DNA of 64,000 nt from an uncultured Desulfatitalea sp. (GCA_937868765.1 CALMNL010000007.1:1-64000); one strand, 5' to 3'; shown: positions 35,632 to 44,195, numbered from the stretch's first letter. The notes: generated from the letters alone by a model not told the origin. Program-made: numbers and translations.

Positions 35632-36096
35632 ATGACGGCGACCGCGGATAAAGACTTCGAGCCCCAGATACTGGCTTTTTGCTGCAAGTATTGCGCTTAC
35701 GCGGCCGGGGACCTGGCCGGCAGCATGCGGTTGAACTATCCGGCCAACGTCAAGATCATCCAGGTGCCCTGTACCGGCCGGGTGGACATGCTGCACCTGC
35801 TCAAGGCCATCGAGGAGGGGGCTGACGGCGTATACGTGGCCGGTTGCCTGGAAGGCGAATGTCACTTCCTCGAAGGCAATTTGAAGACCAAACGCAAGGT
35901 GGCGGCGGTGCGCAAACTGCTTGCCGAGGCCGGAATGGCGCCCGAACGGGTGCGGATGTTCAATCTCAGTTCCGCCATGGGACCGCGCTTTGCCGAGATC
36001 GCCACCGAGATGACCGCGGCCGTCCGCGCTCTCGGACCGACGCCCATCCCGCGTATCGATCTGCGCGCAGCGGCACAAGTCCGGGAACAGACCTGA
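35632..36096 (+). CDS. MvhD-like iron-sulfur subunit (first copy)
   Basis: 154 residues. LAFCCKYCAYAAGDLAG at the start and VPCTGRVD plus GCLEGECHFLEGN further on are the MvhD [2Fe-2S] signature. MvhD passes electrons between a hydrogenase or other input module and HdrA. No hydrogenase is in the window, so the electron donor must be something else. AAAGGAG precedes the ATG. It is paired with a second copy 31 bases downstream; the two are clearly paralogous but diverged. Confidence 0.9.
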   Translation: MTATADKDFEPQILAFCCKYCAYAAGDLAGSMRLNYPANVKIIQVPCTGRVDMLHLLKAIEEGADGVYVAGCLEGECHFLEGNLKTKRKVAAVRKLLAEAGMAPERVRMFNLSSAMGPRFAEIATEMTAAVRALGPTPIPRIDLRAAAQVREQT

Positions 36097-36127
36097 ACTT
36101 TATACGGCACCGAGGAGAAGCACTTCC

Positions 36128-36574
36128 ATGGAATGGGAGCCCAAAATCATCGCCTTTTTCTGCAACTGGTGTACCTACGGCGCCGCCGACCTGGCCGGCG
36201 TGAGCCGCCTGCAATATCCACCCAACATCCGCGTGGTCCGCGTGCCGTGCAGCGGCCGCATCAGCCCCAAGTTCCTGCTTTCGGCCCTGCGCAACGGCGC
36301 CGACGGCATCTGGGTATCGGGTTGCCACCCGGGGGATTGCCACTATATCGAGGGCAATTTTTACGCCCGCCGCAGGTTCGCCCTGCTCGACAACCTGTTG
36401 GCCTACATGGGGCTGGAACCGGGTCGGATTCACTTTTCCTGGATCTCTTCGGCCGAATCCACCAAGTTCGCCGCCACGGCCCAGAAGGTGACCGAAGCCA
36501 TCCTGGCCCTGGGACCGGCACGGCAGTTCATCCGGACCCCCGTCGCCGTGGAGGAAAAGGCCGAGGCGGTCTAA
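36128..36574 (+). CDS. MvhD-like iron-sulfur subunit (second copy)
   Basis: 148 residues. FFCNWCTYGAADLAGVSR, VPCSGRISPKF and GCHPGDCHYIEGNFYARR give the complete MvhD cysteine set, here closer to methanogen MvhD (CNWC..ADLAG). The C-terminal half runs ...GRIHFSWISSAESTKFAATA. Two MvhD-like subunits next to a two-flavin HdrA suggest that each flavin half has its own Fe-S partner. GGAG precedes the ATG. Confidence 0.92.
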   Translation: MEWEPKIIAFFCNWCTYGAADLAGVSRLQYPPNIRVVRVPCSGRISPKFLLSALRNGADGIWVSGCHPGDCHYIEGNFYARRRFALLDNLLAYMGLEPGRIHFSWISSAESTKFAATAQKVTEAILALGPARQFIRTPVAVEEKAEAV

Positions 36575-36593
36575 GCGGAAGGAGAATTTGATC

Positions 36594-39500
36594 ATGACCC
36601 AACCCATTGGTGCCGTTCTGGTCGCCGGCGGCGGTATCGCCGGCATTCAGGCGGCTTTGGATCTGGCCAATTCGGGCTATAAAGTCATCCTGGTGGAACG
36701 CAAGGCGGCCATCGGCGGCGTCATGGCCATGTTGGACAAGACCTTTCCCACCAACGACTGCGCCATGTGCATCATGAGTCCCAAGCTGGTGGAGGTGGGC
36801 CGCCACGCCAATATCGAAATCCTCACCATGACCGATATCGCGTCCATCGACGGGGTCAAAGGCGATTTCAGCGTGACCGTGCGTCGCAGGCCGCGTTATG
36901 TGGATCTGGACAAGTGTATCGCCTGCGGGGTCTGTGCCGAGAAATGCCCCAAAAAAGTGGAAGATGCCTTCAACCAGGGGTTGATCAAGCGCAAGGCCGC
37001 CTATGTGCTCTATCCCCAGGCCGTGCCGCTCAAGTACGCCATCGACGAAGCGCATTGCATCTACCTGCAAAAGGGCAAGTGCGGGGCCTGCGCCAAGGTG
37101 TGCCCGGCCGGCGCCATCCGGCTGGATGAAAAGGAAACCCGGCAGACGCTCAGGGTAGGGGCAGTGATTCTGGCGCCCGGCTATCAGGCCTACAATCCTT
37201 CGGGGTTGGACAACCTCGCCTATGGCACCTCTCCGGATGTAATGACCTCTCTGGAGTTCGAGCGCATCCTCTCGGCCTCCGGGCCCTATGGCGGCCACCT
37301 GATGTGCCCCTCGGACCGGCGCGAGCCCAGGCGCATCGCCTGGCTGCAATGCGTCGGCTCCCGGGACCAGAACCGCTGCGGCCATTTTTACTGCTCGGCG
37401 GTGTGCTGCATGTATGCCATCAAGCAGGCCATCATCGCCAAGGAGCATTCCGAGCATCCCCTGGACTGCACCATTTTCTACATGGACATGCGTACCCACG
37501 GCAAAGGGTTCGAGGATTGCTTCAACGAAGCCCGCGACAAGCACGGTGTGCGTTTCCAGCGCACCCGTGTCCACACGGTCCTGCCCGACAGGGAGAGCGG
37601 CCGGCTGTCCCTGCGGTATCTCGGCGAAGCCGGCAGTGTGCTGGTGGAGCAGTTCGATCTGGTCATCCTCTCCGTGGGGCTGGAAAGCCCACCTGCGCTG
37701 CGCCGGCTGGCACAGAACCTGGATATCGAGCTGAGTCCCGGCGGCTTCGCCCGCGTCGACGATTTCAGACCCACGGCCACTTCCCGGGATGGCATCTATG
37801 TCTGCGGCGCCTTCGCCGGGCCCAAGGACATTCCTCAGTCGGTCATCGAGGCCGGCAGCGCGGCCCTGTGCGCCGGCGCCGATCTTTCCGCCGGCCGCCA
37901 CAGCCTGACCGTGCGTGCCGCGGCGCCCGCCGAGCGCGACGTGCGCGGGGAATCGCCCCGGGTGGGGGTCTTTATCTGCCATTGCGGCATCAACATCGGC
38001 GGCGTGGTGGACGTACCCGCCGTGCGCGATTTCGCCCGCACCTTGCCCAACGTGGTTTTTGTGGCCGACAACATGTACTCCTGCTCCCAGGACACCCAGA
38101 ACATCATCAGCGGCAAGATCGAAGCAGAGCGATTGAACCGTATCGTGGTGGCGGCCTGCTCGCCCAAGACCCACGAGCCGTTGTTCCAGGAAACCCTTAC
38201 GGCGGCCGGGCTCAACAAGTACCTGCTGGAGTTCGTCAACATCCGCAACCAGGACTCCTGGGTGCACATGGAACAACCCGCGCGCGCCACGGCCAAGGCC
38301 AAGGACCTGGTGCGCATGGCCGTGGCCAAGGTTTTACGCCTTTCCCCGCTGAAAGAGGAGATGCTGACCATCTCCCCGCGCGCCATGGTGGTAGGTGGCG
38401 GCGTTTCCGGCATGGCCGCGGCCCTGGCCCTTTCGCGCCAGGGGTATCCGGCCGTGATCGTCGAGCGCGAGGGCGCTTTGGGGGGCCAGGCGCGTTATCT
38501 GCACAAGACCGCCAAGGGGGACCCCATCGAGGCGCGCCTAGCAGACCTCATCACCCAGGTCGAGGCCGATCCGGGCATCAACGTACAGCTCAACGCCACG
38601 CTGACCAAGGTGGAGGGTTTCGTCGGCAATTTCAAATCCACGGTGGCCGCGAATGGCAATGAAACCGTCATCGACCACGGAGTCACGGTGATCGCCAGCG
38701 GCGCCCGGGAGTCACGCCCCAGCGAATATCTCTTCGGGCAGGACGAGCGGGTCATCACCGGCCTGGAACTGGATCGGCGCATGAAGGCCGGCGACAGACG
38801 ACTGGCCCAGGCCCGGACCGCGGTGTTCATTCAGTGCGTGGGCTCGCGCGAACCCGAACGGCCTTACTGCTCGCGCATCTGCTGCACCCATTCGATCCTG
38901 GCCGCATTGCATCTAAAGGAGCTCAATCCGGAGATGGCGGTGTTCGTCCTCTACCGCGACATTCGCAGTTACGGCGAGCGGGAGGCGCTCTATCGACAGG
39001 CACGCGAAAAGGGCGTCATCTTCATCCGCTACGACCGCGACCACAAACCCCAGGTCCAGGCCACCCCCGAGGCCTTGGAGATAACGGTCATGGATCACGT
39101 GCTGCGCCAGCCGCTGGTGATCCCGGCGGACCTGCTCACCCTGGCTGCGGCCATCGTGCCATATCGCGATGAACAACTGGCGCAGTTCTTCAAAGTGCCC
39201 ATGAACGCCGACGGCTTCTTTGTGGAAGCCCATGTGAAGCTCAACCCCTGCGCGTTTGCCACCGATGGCGTTTTCCTCTGCGGCCTGGCACATTATCCCA
39301 AGCCCATCGACGAATCCATCGCCCAGGCCCAGGCGGCGGCTTCGGCCGCCACCGTGCTGCTGGCCCAGCAGACCATTCGCACCAGCGGCACCACGGCCCG
39401 GGCGGAACCGCGCATCTGTTCGGGATGCGGGGTGTGCGTGAGCCTGTGCCCTTACAATGCTCCCTCTTTGAGGACCCAGGGACCGATGGCCGGCAGAGCC

Positions 39501-39620
39501 GAAATCAATCCGGCCCTGTGCAAGGGGTGCGGCCTGTGCGTGGCCTCCTGCCGTTCGGGCGCATTGCAGTTGCAGGGATTCGATGACGGGCAGATCCTGG
39601 CCATGATCGAGGCGGCGTAG
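36594..39620 (+). CDS. Tandem HdrA-type flavoprotein (two FAD domains, multiple Fe-S clusters)
   Basis: 1008 residues. First half (~1-440): FAD site GGGIAGIQAALDL, the HdrA-specific FPTNDCAMCIMSPKL, two ferredoxin motifs (CIACGVCAEKCPKK; CGACAKVCPAG) and LQCVGSRDQ. Second half (~450-1000): an HdrA N-terminal domain (VFICHCGINIGGVVD, AACSPKTHEPLFQ), a second FAD site (GGGVSGMAAALALSRQG), FIQCVGSREPERPYC, and terminal CSGCGVCVSLCP and CKGCGLCVASCR. It is thus roughly two HdrA copies fused. HdrA flavins bifurcate electrons in methanogens; BamE-type fusions are used with benzoyl-CoA reductase. The start at 36594 is chosen from AAGGAG spacing. Confidence 0.92.
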   Translation: MTQPIGAVLVAGGGIAGIQAALDLANSGYKVILVERKAAIGGVMAMLDKTFPTNDCAMCIMSPKLVEVGRHANIEILTMTDIASIDGVKGDFSVTVRRRPRYVDLDKCIACGVCAEKCPKKVEDAFNQGLIKRKAAYVLYPQAVPLKYAIDEAHCIYLQKGKCGACAKVCPAGAIRLDEKETRQTLRVGAVILAPGYQAYNPSGLDNLAYGTSPDVMTSLEFERILSASGPYGGHLMCPSDRREPRRIAWLQCVGSRDQNRCGHFYCSAVCCMYAIKQAIIAKEHSEHPLDCTIFYMDMRTHGKGFEDCFNEARDKHGVRFQRTRVHTVLPDRESGRLSLRYLGEAGSVLVEQFDLVILSVGLESPPALRRLAQNLDIELSPGGFARVDDFRPTATSRDGIYVCGAFAGPKDIPQSVIEAGSAALCAGADLSAGRHSLTVRAAAPAERDVRGESPRVGVFICHCGINIGGVVDVPAVRDFARTLPNVVFVADNMYSCSQDTQNIISGKIEAERLNRIVVAACSPKTHEPLFQETLTAAGLNKYLLEFVNIRNQDSWVHMEQPARATAKAKDLVRMAVAKVLRLSPLKEEMLTISPRAMVVGGGVSGMAAALALSRQGYPAVIVEREGALGGQARYLHKTAKGDPIEARLADLITQVEADPGINVQLNATLTKVEGFVGNFKSTVAANGNETVIDHGVTVIASGARESRPSEYLFGQDERVITGLELDRRMKAGDRRLAQARTAVFIQCVGSREPERPYCSRICCTHSILAALHLKELNPEMAVFVLYRDIRSYGEREALYRQAREKGVIFIRYDRDHKPQVQATPEALEITVMDHVLRQPLVIPADLLTLAAAIVPYRDEQLAQFFKVPMNADGFFVEAHVKLNPCAFATDGVFLCGLAHYPKPIDESIAQAQAAASAATVLLAQQTIRTSGTTARAEPRICSGCGVCVSLCPYNAPSLRTQGPMAGRAEINPALCKGCGLCVASCRSGALQLQGFDDGQILAMIEAA

Positions 39621-39654
39621 AAGCAGGCCGAAGGCTGAAACAGCAGGAGCAATC

Positions 39655-40161
39655 ATGTTGCAGTGCATTCATCTGGACCCGCGCGTCGAGAAGTGCCTGG
39701 AAACGCTGCGGCGCTCAGGAAAAAAGGCAGCCCTGGCCGCGGCCAAGGCCGCAGAGATCATCGAGCGCCTGCGCAACGGCGGCGTGATTCCCGACCGTGT
39801 GGGCACCGTGACCAAGCATGGCGAGCTGCGCATCAAGGGGGTCATGAAGTACGACCTGGGCAGCGGCTACCGCCTGATCACCTACAAGCAGGGCCCCCGC
39901 TTTTTTCTACTCTATGCCGGAAGTCACGACGATTGTCACCGCTGGATCGAGAACAACCGCGAGTTGACCGTGGATCAGATCCTGGAGCGCTGCGTGGTGC
40001 TGCCGACCCAATTGTCGGAAGCGGCCTGCCCGACCCATGAAGATGACGGCCATGGCGGAGAGGAAGAATTCGACCCCTTGGCCGAGATCTCCGATCGGGA
40101 TCTGCGCCGGGTGTTTTGCGGTTTGGTGGGAGTCCCCGCTGCGCGGGGAGTGGAAAGCTGA
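39655..40161 (+). CDS. RelE/ParE-like fold protein within the Hdr operon
   Basis: 168 residues. The middle reads LRIKGVMKYDLGSGYRLITYKQGPRFFLLYAGSHDDCHRWIENN, resembling the strand core of RelE/HigB-type proteins, where the last strand commonly reads (F/L)(L/V)..GSH(D/E)(D/E). The N-terminus is helical and Lys/Arg-rich; the C-terminal 45 residues are acidic. No antitoxin gene accompanies it; it lies 34 bases after the HdrA gene with a good AGGAG site. A regulatory or RNA-binding job in the operon is possible; toxin function is only inferred from the fold. Confidence 0.6.
   Translation: MLQCIHLDPRVEKCLETLRRSGKKAALAAAKAAEIIERLRNGGVIPDRVGTVTKHGELRIKGVMKYDLGSGYRLITYKQGPRFFLLYAGSHDDCHRWIENNRELTVDQILERCVVLPTQLSEAACPTHEDDGHGGEEEFDPLAEISDRDLRRVFCGLVGVPAARGVES
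40133..40149. repeat. GC-rich hairpin, upstream member of a pair
   Basis: TCCCCGC (40133-40139) pairs with GCGGGGA (40143-40149) around a TGC loop, inside the last codons of the RelE-like gene. A near-identical element occurs at 40552, so the two flank the HesB-like gene. Confidence 0.5.
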
Positions 40162-40218
40162 ACAAATAGTCGCCATTTCAGGCCCTTCAATTGAACTCAA
40201 CGTCAAGGAGCGGAACGC

Positions 40219-40530
40219 ATGCTGAATGTCACTGAAAAAGCGCAAGCGCAAATTGCGGATTATTTCAAAGAGAACGAAATCAAACCCATCCGGGTCTTTC
40301 TGACCAACGGCTGCGGCGGCCGCCAGATCGCCCTGGCCCTGGATGCGGCCCGGCCCGAGGATGTGATCTTCGAATTTGCCGGCATCCAATACCTCGTGGA
40401 AAAATCCTTCCTGGCCCAGGCCCAGCCCATCGAGATCGATTTCGCCGGCCACGGCTTCAAAGTCTCCTCGTCCCTGCAACCGGGGGGCGGCTGTGGCGGG
40501 TGTGGATCGTCGGAGAGCTGCTGTTCGTAA
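40219..40530 (+). CDS. HesB/IscA-like small protein with Cys-rich tail
   Basis: 103 residues. The fold matches IscA/HesB (MLNVTEKAQAQIADYF; IRVFLTNGCGGRQIALAL; VEKSFLAQAQPIEIDFAG). The classical A-type scaffold cysteines are rearranged: only NGCGG survives mid-chain, and the C-terminus is GGGCGGCGSSESCCS with extra Cys. It may be a specialised Fe-S carrier for the large Fe-S enzymes next door. It has a GGAG site, and is flanked by two similar hairpins. Confidence 0.8.
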   Translation: MLNVTEKAQAQIADYFKENEIKPIRVFLTNGCGGRQIALALDAARPEDVIFEFAGIQYLVEKSFLAQAQPIEIDFAGHGFKVSSSLQPGGGCGGCGSSESCCS

Positions 40531-40551
40531 TCAAGCGTACCCTTTGCCTGC

Positions 40552-40572
40552 ATTCCCCCTGCGCGGGGGGAT
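40552..40572. repeat. GC-rich hairpin, downstream member of a pair
   Basis: ATTCCCCC (40552-40559) pairs with GGGGGGAT (40565-40572), one wobble, around TGCGC. It lies 21 bases past the HesB-like stop and lacks a T-run, so a classic terminator is unlikely; it may end or punctuate the first operon. Confidence 0.5.
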
Positions 40573-40770
40573 CCGGCGCACCGTTTCTCCAGCAAATCAT
40601 TGGATTTCGCTATGGCGAATGATCCGCAGATCTAGATTATCGATTTGATCTATTTCCGCTATCCATGAAATAGAAGCCGGGTCAAAGCAGGCCGCGCGAC
40701 CGTAAAAAAACATGCACCATGGACGAGGCTGAGAGACTGCGGACAATTCCAATTTTTCCGGAGGTGACAA

Positions 40771-42051
40771 ATGAGCGACGCATACCGTTCCATGTGGAAA
40801 GAGTTAGGACTTGATCTGGAAGCTCACGACATGCTGCTGGGGGTTCTGGGCAACGCCTACCAAGAGATTTATCTATCCCAAAAAGAGCGCCCCGAGGGCA
40901 TGGGTTATTTCGACTTCGTCATGAGCGAGGTGCACGGTCTGCGCATCAAGGAACTGCTGGACGAAAAGGCCGCCGGCCGCAAGATCGTCGGCTCCTACTG
41001 CGTATTTGTGCCCGAGGAGATCGCACTGGCCGCCAACGCCACCCTGGTGGGGTTGTGCTCGGGCGCCGATTTCGCCACCGAAGAAGTGGAAAAGCTTCTG
41101 CCGCGCAACACCTGCGCCCTGATCAAGTCGGCCTTCGGGTTCAAGCTGGGCAAGGTGTGCCCCTACCTGGAAAGCGCCGATATGATCGTGGGCGAGAACA
41201 CCTGCGACGGCAAGAAGAAAGCTTACGAGAGCCTGGGGCATCTGGTTGACAACCTTTACGTGATGGACCTGCCGCAAGTGAAGTCGGAAAACGGCCGCGC
41301 GCTGCTTCGGGCCGAGTATTTCCGCTTCAAGGCGGCCGTGGAAAAGCTCACCGGCAGCGTGATCACCACCGAATCCCTGAAAGCCGCCATCCAGACGGTT
41401 AACGCCAAACGCAAGGCGATCCATCGCCTGTCCGCCCTGCGCGAGGCCGACCCGGCGCCTATTTCCGGCTTGGATGCGCTTTTGGCCAACCAGGTGTTTT
41501 TCTATGATAACCCGGCGCGCTTCACCGCCTCGGTGAACAAAATCTGCGACGAACTGGAAAAGCGCATCGAGGCCAGGCAAGGAGTCTTCCCCGCCAAGAC
41601 CCCACGCATTCTCATCTCCGGCTGCCCCCAGGCCGTGCCCAATTGGAAGCTGCCCTTCATCGTGGAGGGTTCCGGCGCGGTCATTGTGGGCGAAGAGTCG
41701 TGCGTAGGCGAGCGCGGCACCCGCAATTTAACTTCCGAATCCGGCCAGACAGTGGATGAAATGATGGCGGCCATCGTGGATCGATATTTCCAGGTCGATT
41801 GCGCCATCTTCACCCCCAACGCCGAGCGGCTGGCCCACATCGAAGAGATGGCGGCCGCCTACAGGGCCGACGGGGTGATCCATTACGGCCTGCAGTTCTG
41901 CCAGCCCTATCTCATGGAGGCCATTCCGGTGGAAAAGGCCCTGGAGAAGAAGAACATCCCCTGCCTGCGCATCGAGACCGATTACAGCATGGAAGACGCG
42001 GGCCAATTGAAAACCCGCATCGAAGCCTTCGTGGAGCAGCTCAAGGGGTAA
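40771..42051 (+). CDS. HgdB/YjiM-family double-cubane-type reductase (first)
   Basis: 426 residues of the 2-hydroxyacyl-CoA dehydratase/BcrB family (COG1775). Cys115 in RNTCALIKSAFGF, Cys130 in GKVCPYLE and Cys145 in GENTCDGKKK match the cluster-ligand set of the YjiM/DCCP subgroup, whose members carry a double-cubane [8Fe-9S] cluster and reduce small molecules such as acetylene in vitro. Benzoyl-CoA reductase or dehydratase activity is possible but the motif favours DCCP. GGAGG precedes the start. Followed 3 bases later by its activase. Natural substrate unknown. Confidence 0.85.
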   Translation: MSDAYRSMWKELGLDLEAHDMLLGVLGNAYQEIYLSQKERPEGMGYFDFVMSEVHGLRIKELLDEKAAGRKIVGSYCVFVPEEIALAANATLVGLCSGADFATEEVEKLLPRNTCALIKSAFGFKLGKVCPYLESADMIVGENTCDGKKKAYESLGHLVDNLYVMDLPQVKSENGRALLRAEYFRFKAAVEKLTGSVITTESLKAAIQTVNAKRKAIHRLSALREADPAPISGLDALLANQVFFYDNPARFTASVNKICDELEKRIEARQGVFPAKTPRILISGCPQAVPNWKLPFIVEGSGAVIVGEESCVGERGTRNLTSESGQTVDEMMAAIVDRYFQVDCAIFTPNAERLAHIEEMAAAYRADGVIHYGLQFCQPYLMEAIPVEKALEKKNIPCLRIETDYSMEDAGQLKTRIEAFVEQLKG

Positions 42052-42054
42052 TCG

Positions 42055-42819
42055 ATGGAGAGGCGCTTCGCGGGTATCGACATCGGCTCGCGCACCATCG
42101 AGCTGGTGGTGGTCGATGGAAAAGGCAGGGTCGTAAAATCCCTCAAAGCCGACACCGGCTTCGATCCCATGGCCGAAGCCAGGCGGCTGATGGACGGTGT
42201 GGGCTACGACGGCATCATGGCCACCGGCTATGGCCGCAACCTGTTCGAGATCGCCTTCGAAGCGCCCACCGTGACCGAGATCAAGGCCCATGCCCGGGGG
42301 GCACGGGCCTTTTTTGCGCAAGCTACGAGCGTTTTGGATATCGGTGGCCAGGACAGCAAGGCCATCGCCCTCTTTGCCAACGGTAAAGTGAAGAAGTTCG
42401 AGATGAACGACCGCTGCGCCGCGGGGACCGGCAAGTTCCTGGAGATCATGGCGCGCACCCTGGGCTTCGATATCGAAGCCTTCGGTGACGAAGCGTTGCG
42501 GGCTGAAAAAGAGACTGCCATCTCCAGTATGTGCACGGTTTTCGCCGAATCGGAGGTCACTTCCCTCATCGCCAAGGGCCAGGACCGCCGGGAGATCGCC
42601 CTGGGGGTGCACGCCAGCGTCATGCGCCGGGTGGCGGCCATGCTCCAGCGCGCGGCCCCCGAGGGGGATGTCGTCTTTACAGGCGGTGTGGCCAACAATG
42701 GCTGTCTGCGCTCGCTCCTGGCGCAAAAACTGGGACGCAAAGTGCGCCATTCGCCCCAGGCCCAATTCGCGGGGGCATTGGGGGCGGCGCTAATTGCCAT
42801 GGAAGGAAAAGGCCGATGA
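42055..42819 (+). CDS. ASKHA-family ATPase activase (HgdC/YjiL/BcrA-like)
   Basis: 254 residues, actin-like ATPase: phosphate-1 FAGIDIGSRTIELVVV, phosphate-2 VLDIGGQDSKAIAL, adenosine VVFTGGVANNGCLRSLL. Two cysteines, C121 in NDRCAAGTGKFLE and C160 in SSMCTVFAESE, bridge a [4Fe-4S] cluster across the homodimer. These proteins use two ATP to drop electron potential and inject one electron into an HgdB-type partner. It lies between two such partners and overlaps the second by four bases, so a single activase may serve both. An AAGGGG site precedes the ATG. Confidence 0.93.
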   Translation: MERRFAGIDIGSRTIELVVVDGKGRVVKSLKADTGFDPMAEARRLMDGVGYDGIMATGYGRNLFEIAFEAPTVTEIKAHARGARAFFAQATSVLDIGGQDSKAIALFANGKVKKFEMNDRCAAGTGKFLEIMARTLGFDIEAFGDEALRAEKETAISSMCTVFAESEVTSLIAKGQDRREIALGVHASVMRRVAAMLQRAAPEGDVVFTGGVANNGCLRSLLAQKLGRKVRHSPQAQFAGALGAALIAMEGKGR

Positions 42820-43967
42820 ACATCTCTCCGCTGATGGATGACGGCTATGCCGGCGAGCCGGCCAAACGGGTCCTGAACTACATGCAAGGCCGCAAGCAGA
42901 AGGGCGACCCCATTGTGGGGATCTACTGCGGCTATGCACCCATCGAGCTGATCCAGGCCATGGGGTTGGTGCCGGCCGTGCTGTGCGCGTTTTCCAAGGT
43001 ACCTATCCCAGCGGCCGAGACCGTGCTGCCGGCCAATTTGTGCCCCCTGATCAAATCCAGCTATGGTTTCATCATCGAAGGCACCTGTCCTTTTTACGCC
43101 ATGTCCCAGGCGGTTATCGCCGAGACCACCTGCGACGGGAAGAAGAAGATGTTCGAGCTCATCGCCGACATCAAACCTACCCACGTGATGGATCTGCCCC
43201 AGGTGCCGGACGATCGGGAGGCCCGGCGCAACTGGAAGCGGATGATCCTCAAGCTGCAAGGCTTTCTGGAACGCACCTTCGATCGCGAGGCCGATGAGAA
43301 AAGAATCGAAGCAGCCCTGAAATCGTCCAATCGTAAAAACGCCCTGATGCGCAAGCTCTTCGACTATGCGGCCCTGATCCCGCCGGTGCTGCATTGGAAA
43401 GAGATGTACGACGTGGGTTTCCTGGCCCTGCCTGCCACGGGCGAAGAGATGGCGCCAATCTTGGAAGTCCTGTTGGAGAAGTTGGAGCAGCGTGTGCGGG
43501 AGGGAACCCATTTCGGTAAACCGGGAGCGCCACGGGTCCTGGTGAGCGGATGCCCGGTGGGCGGGGATGCCACCAAGATTTTCAAGGTGATCGAGGAGGC
43601 TGGCGGTGTGGTGGTGGCCCCTGATGCCTGCACCGGCATGAAGGCGTTTGCAGGTGTCTTTGAAGAGGACAGCGGCGATCCCATCGCCGCCATCGCCGAC
43701 CGATACCTCGACATTCCCTGTGCCTGCATGACGCCCAATAATCGCCGCCTGACCGATCTGACGGCCATGATCGATCGCTTCAAGCCGGATGCCGTGGTCG
43801 ATTTTGTATTGCAGGCGTGTCACGGCTACAGCGTGGAGTCCTACAAGATCGGCCGGCATGTCCAAGAGACCCATGGGCTGCCTTTCCTCAAAGTGGAGAC
43901 CGATTACGCCGACGGCGACACCGGGCAACTCAGGACCCGCATCGAGGCGCTTTTCGAAAGCATCTGA
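42816..43967 (+). CDS. YjiM-like double-cubane-type reductase (second)
   Basis: 383 residues, the usual length for the YjiM group. The ligand set is clear: C76 in NLCPLIKSSYGF, C91 in GTCPFY, C106 in ETTCDGKKKMFE, with SGCPVGGDATKIF and LQACHGYSVESYKI further on. The closeness to E. coli YjiM in these motifs makes a double-cubane reductase more likely than a true dehydratase subunit. The start overlaps the activase stop (ATGA), implying coupled translation. It may form a hetero-complex with the 40771 protein or be a separate enzyme. Confidence 0.87.
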   Translation: MNISPLMDDGYAGEPAKRVLNYMQGRKQKGDPIVGIYCGYAPIELIQAMGLVPAVLCAFSKVPIPAAETVLPANLCPLIKSSYGFIIEGTCPFYAMSQAVIAETTCDGKKKMFELIADIKPTHVMDLPQVPDDREARRNWKRMILKLQGFLERTFDREADEKRIEAALKSSNRKNALMRKLFDYAALIPPVLHWKEMYDVGFLALPATGEEMAPILEVLLEKLEQRVREGTHFGKPGAPRVLVSGCPVGGDATKIFKVIEEAGGVVVAPDACTGMKAFAGVFEEDSGDPIAAIADRYLDIPCACMTPNNRRLTDLTAMIDRFKPDAVVDFVLQACHGYSVESYKIGRHVQETHGLPFLKVETDYADGDTGQLRTRIEALFESI

Positions 43968-43991
43968 ACGGGTGACGGCGGAGATCGGCCC

Positions 43992-44195
43992 ATGGAGCTC
44001 GTTTTTGTGTGCCCGCAAGCCCGGGCGGCATTTCGCAGCGAGAAGTACCAGATCGTGGAGAACCGGGGCGTGCGGGCCGGCGCCGATGGCCAGAAGATTC
44101 TGGACGCCAAGGTGGCGCTGACCGAAGCGTGCCCCTTCTGCGGTCAGAACCATGTTTATCCTGCCGATGAATTGGCTTGCCCATTCGGATCATAG
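43992..44195 (+). CDS. Small CPFCG zinc-ribbon-like protein
   Basis: 67 residues: MELVFVCPQARAAFRSEKYQ, then KVALTEACPFCGQNHVYPADELACPF. The CPxCG and C-P-F pairs look like a small zinc ribbon or rubredoxin-type metal site. It follows the second reductase by 24 bases with GGAG eight bases before the ATG, so it is probably the last gene of the reductase operon. No family name is known to me. Confidence 0.65.
   Translation: MELVFVCPQARAAFRSEKYQIVENRGVRAGADGQKILDAKVALTEACPFCGQNHVYPADELACPFGS

Noticed and set aside
42228-44153. 641-codon minus-strand frame opposite the reductase genes
   Set aside because: Antisense to three overlapping recognised genes and without similarity to any family.
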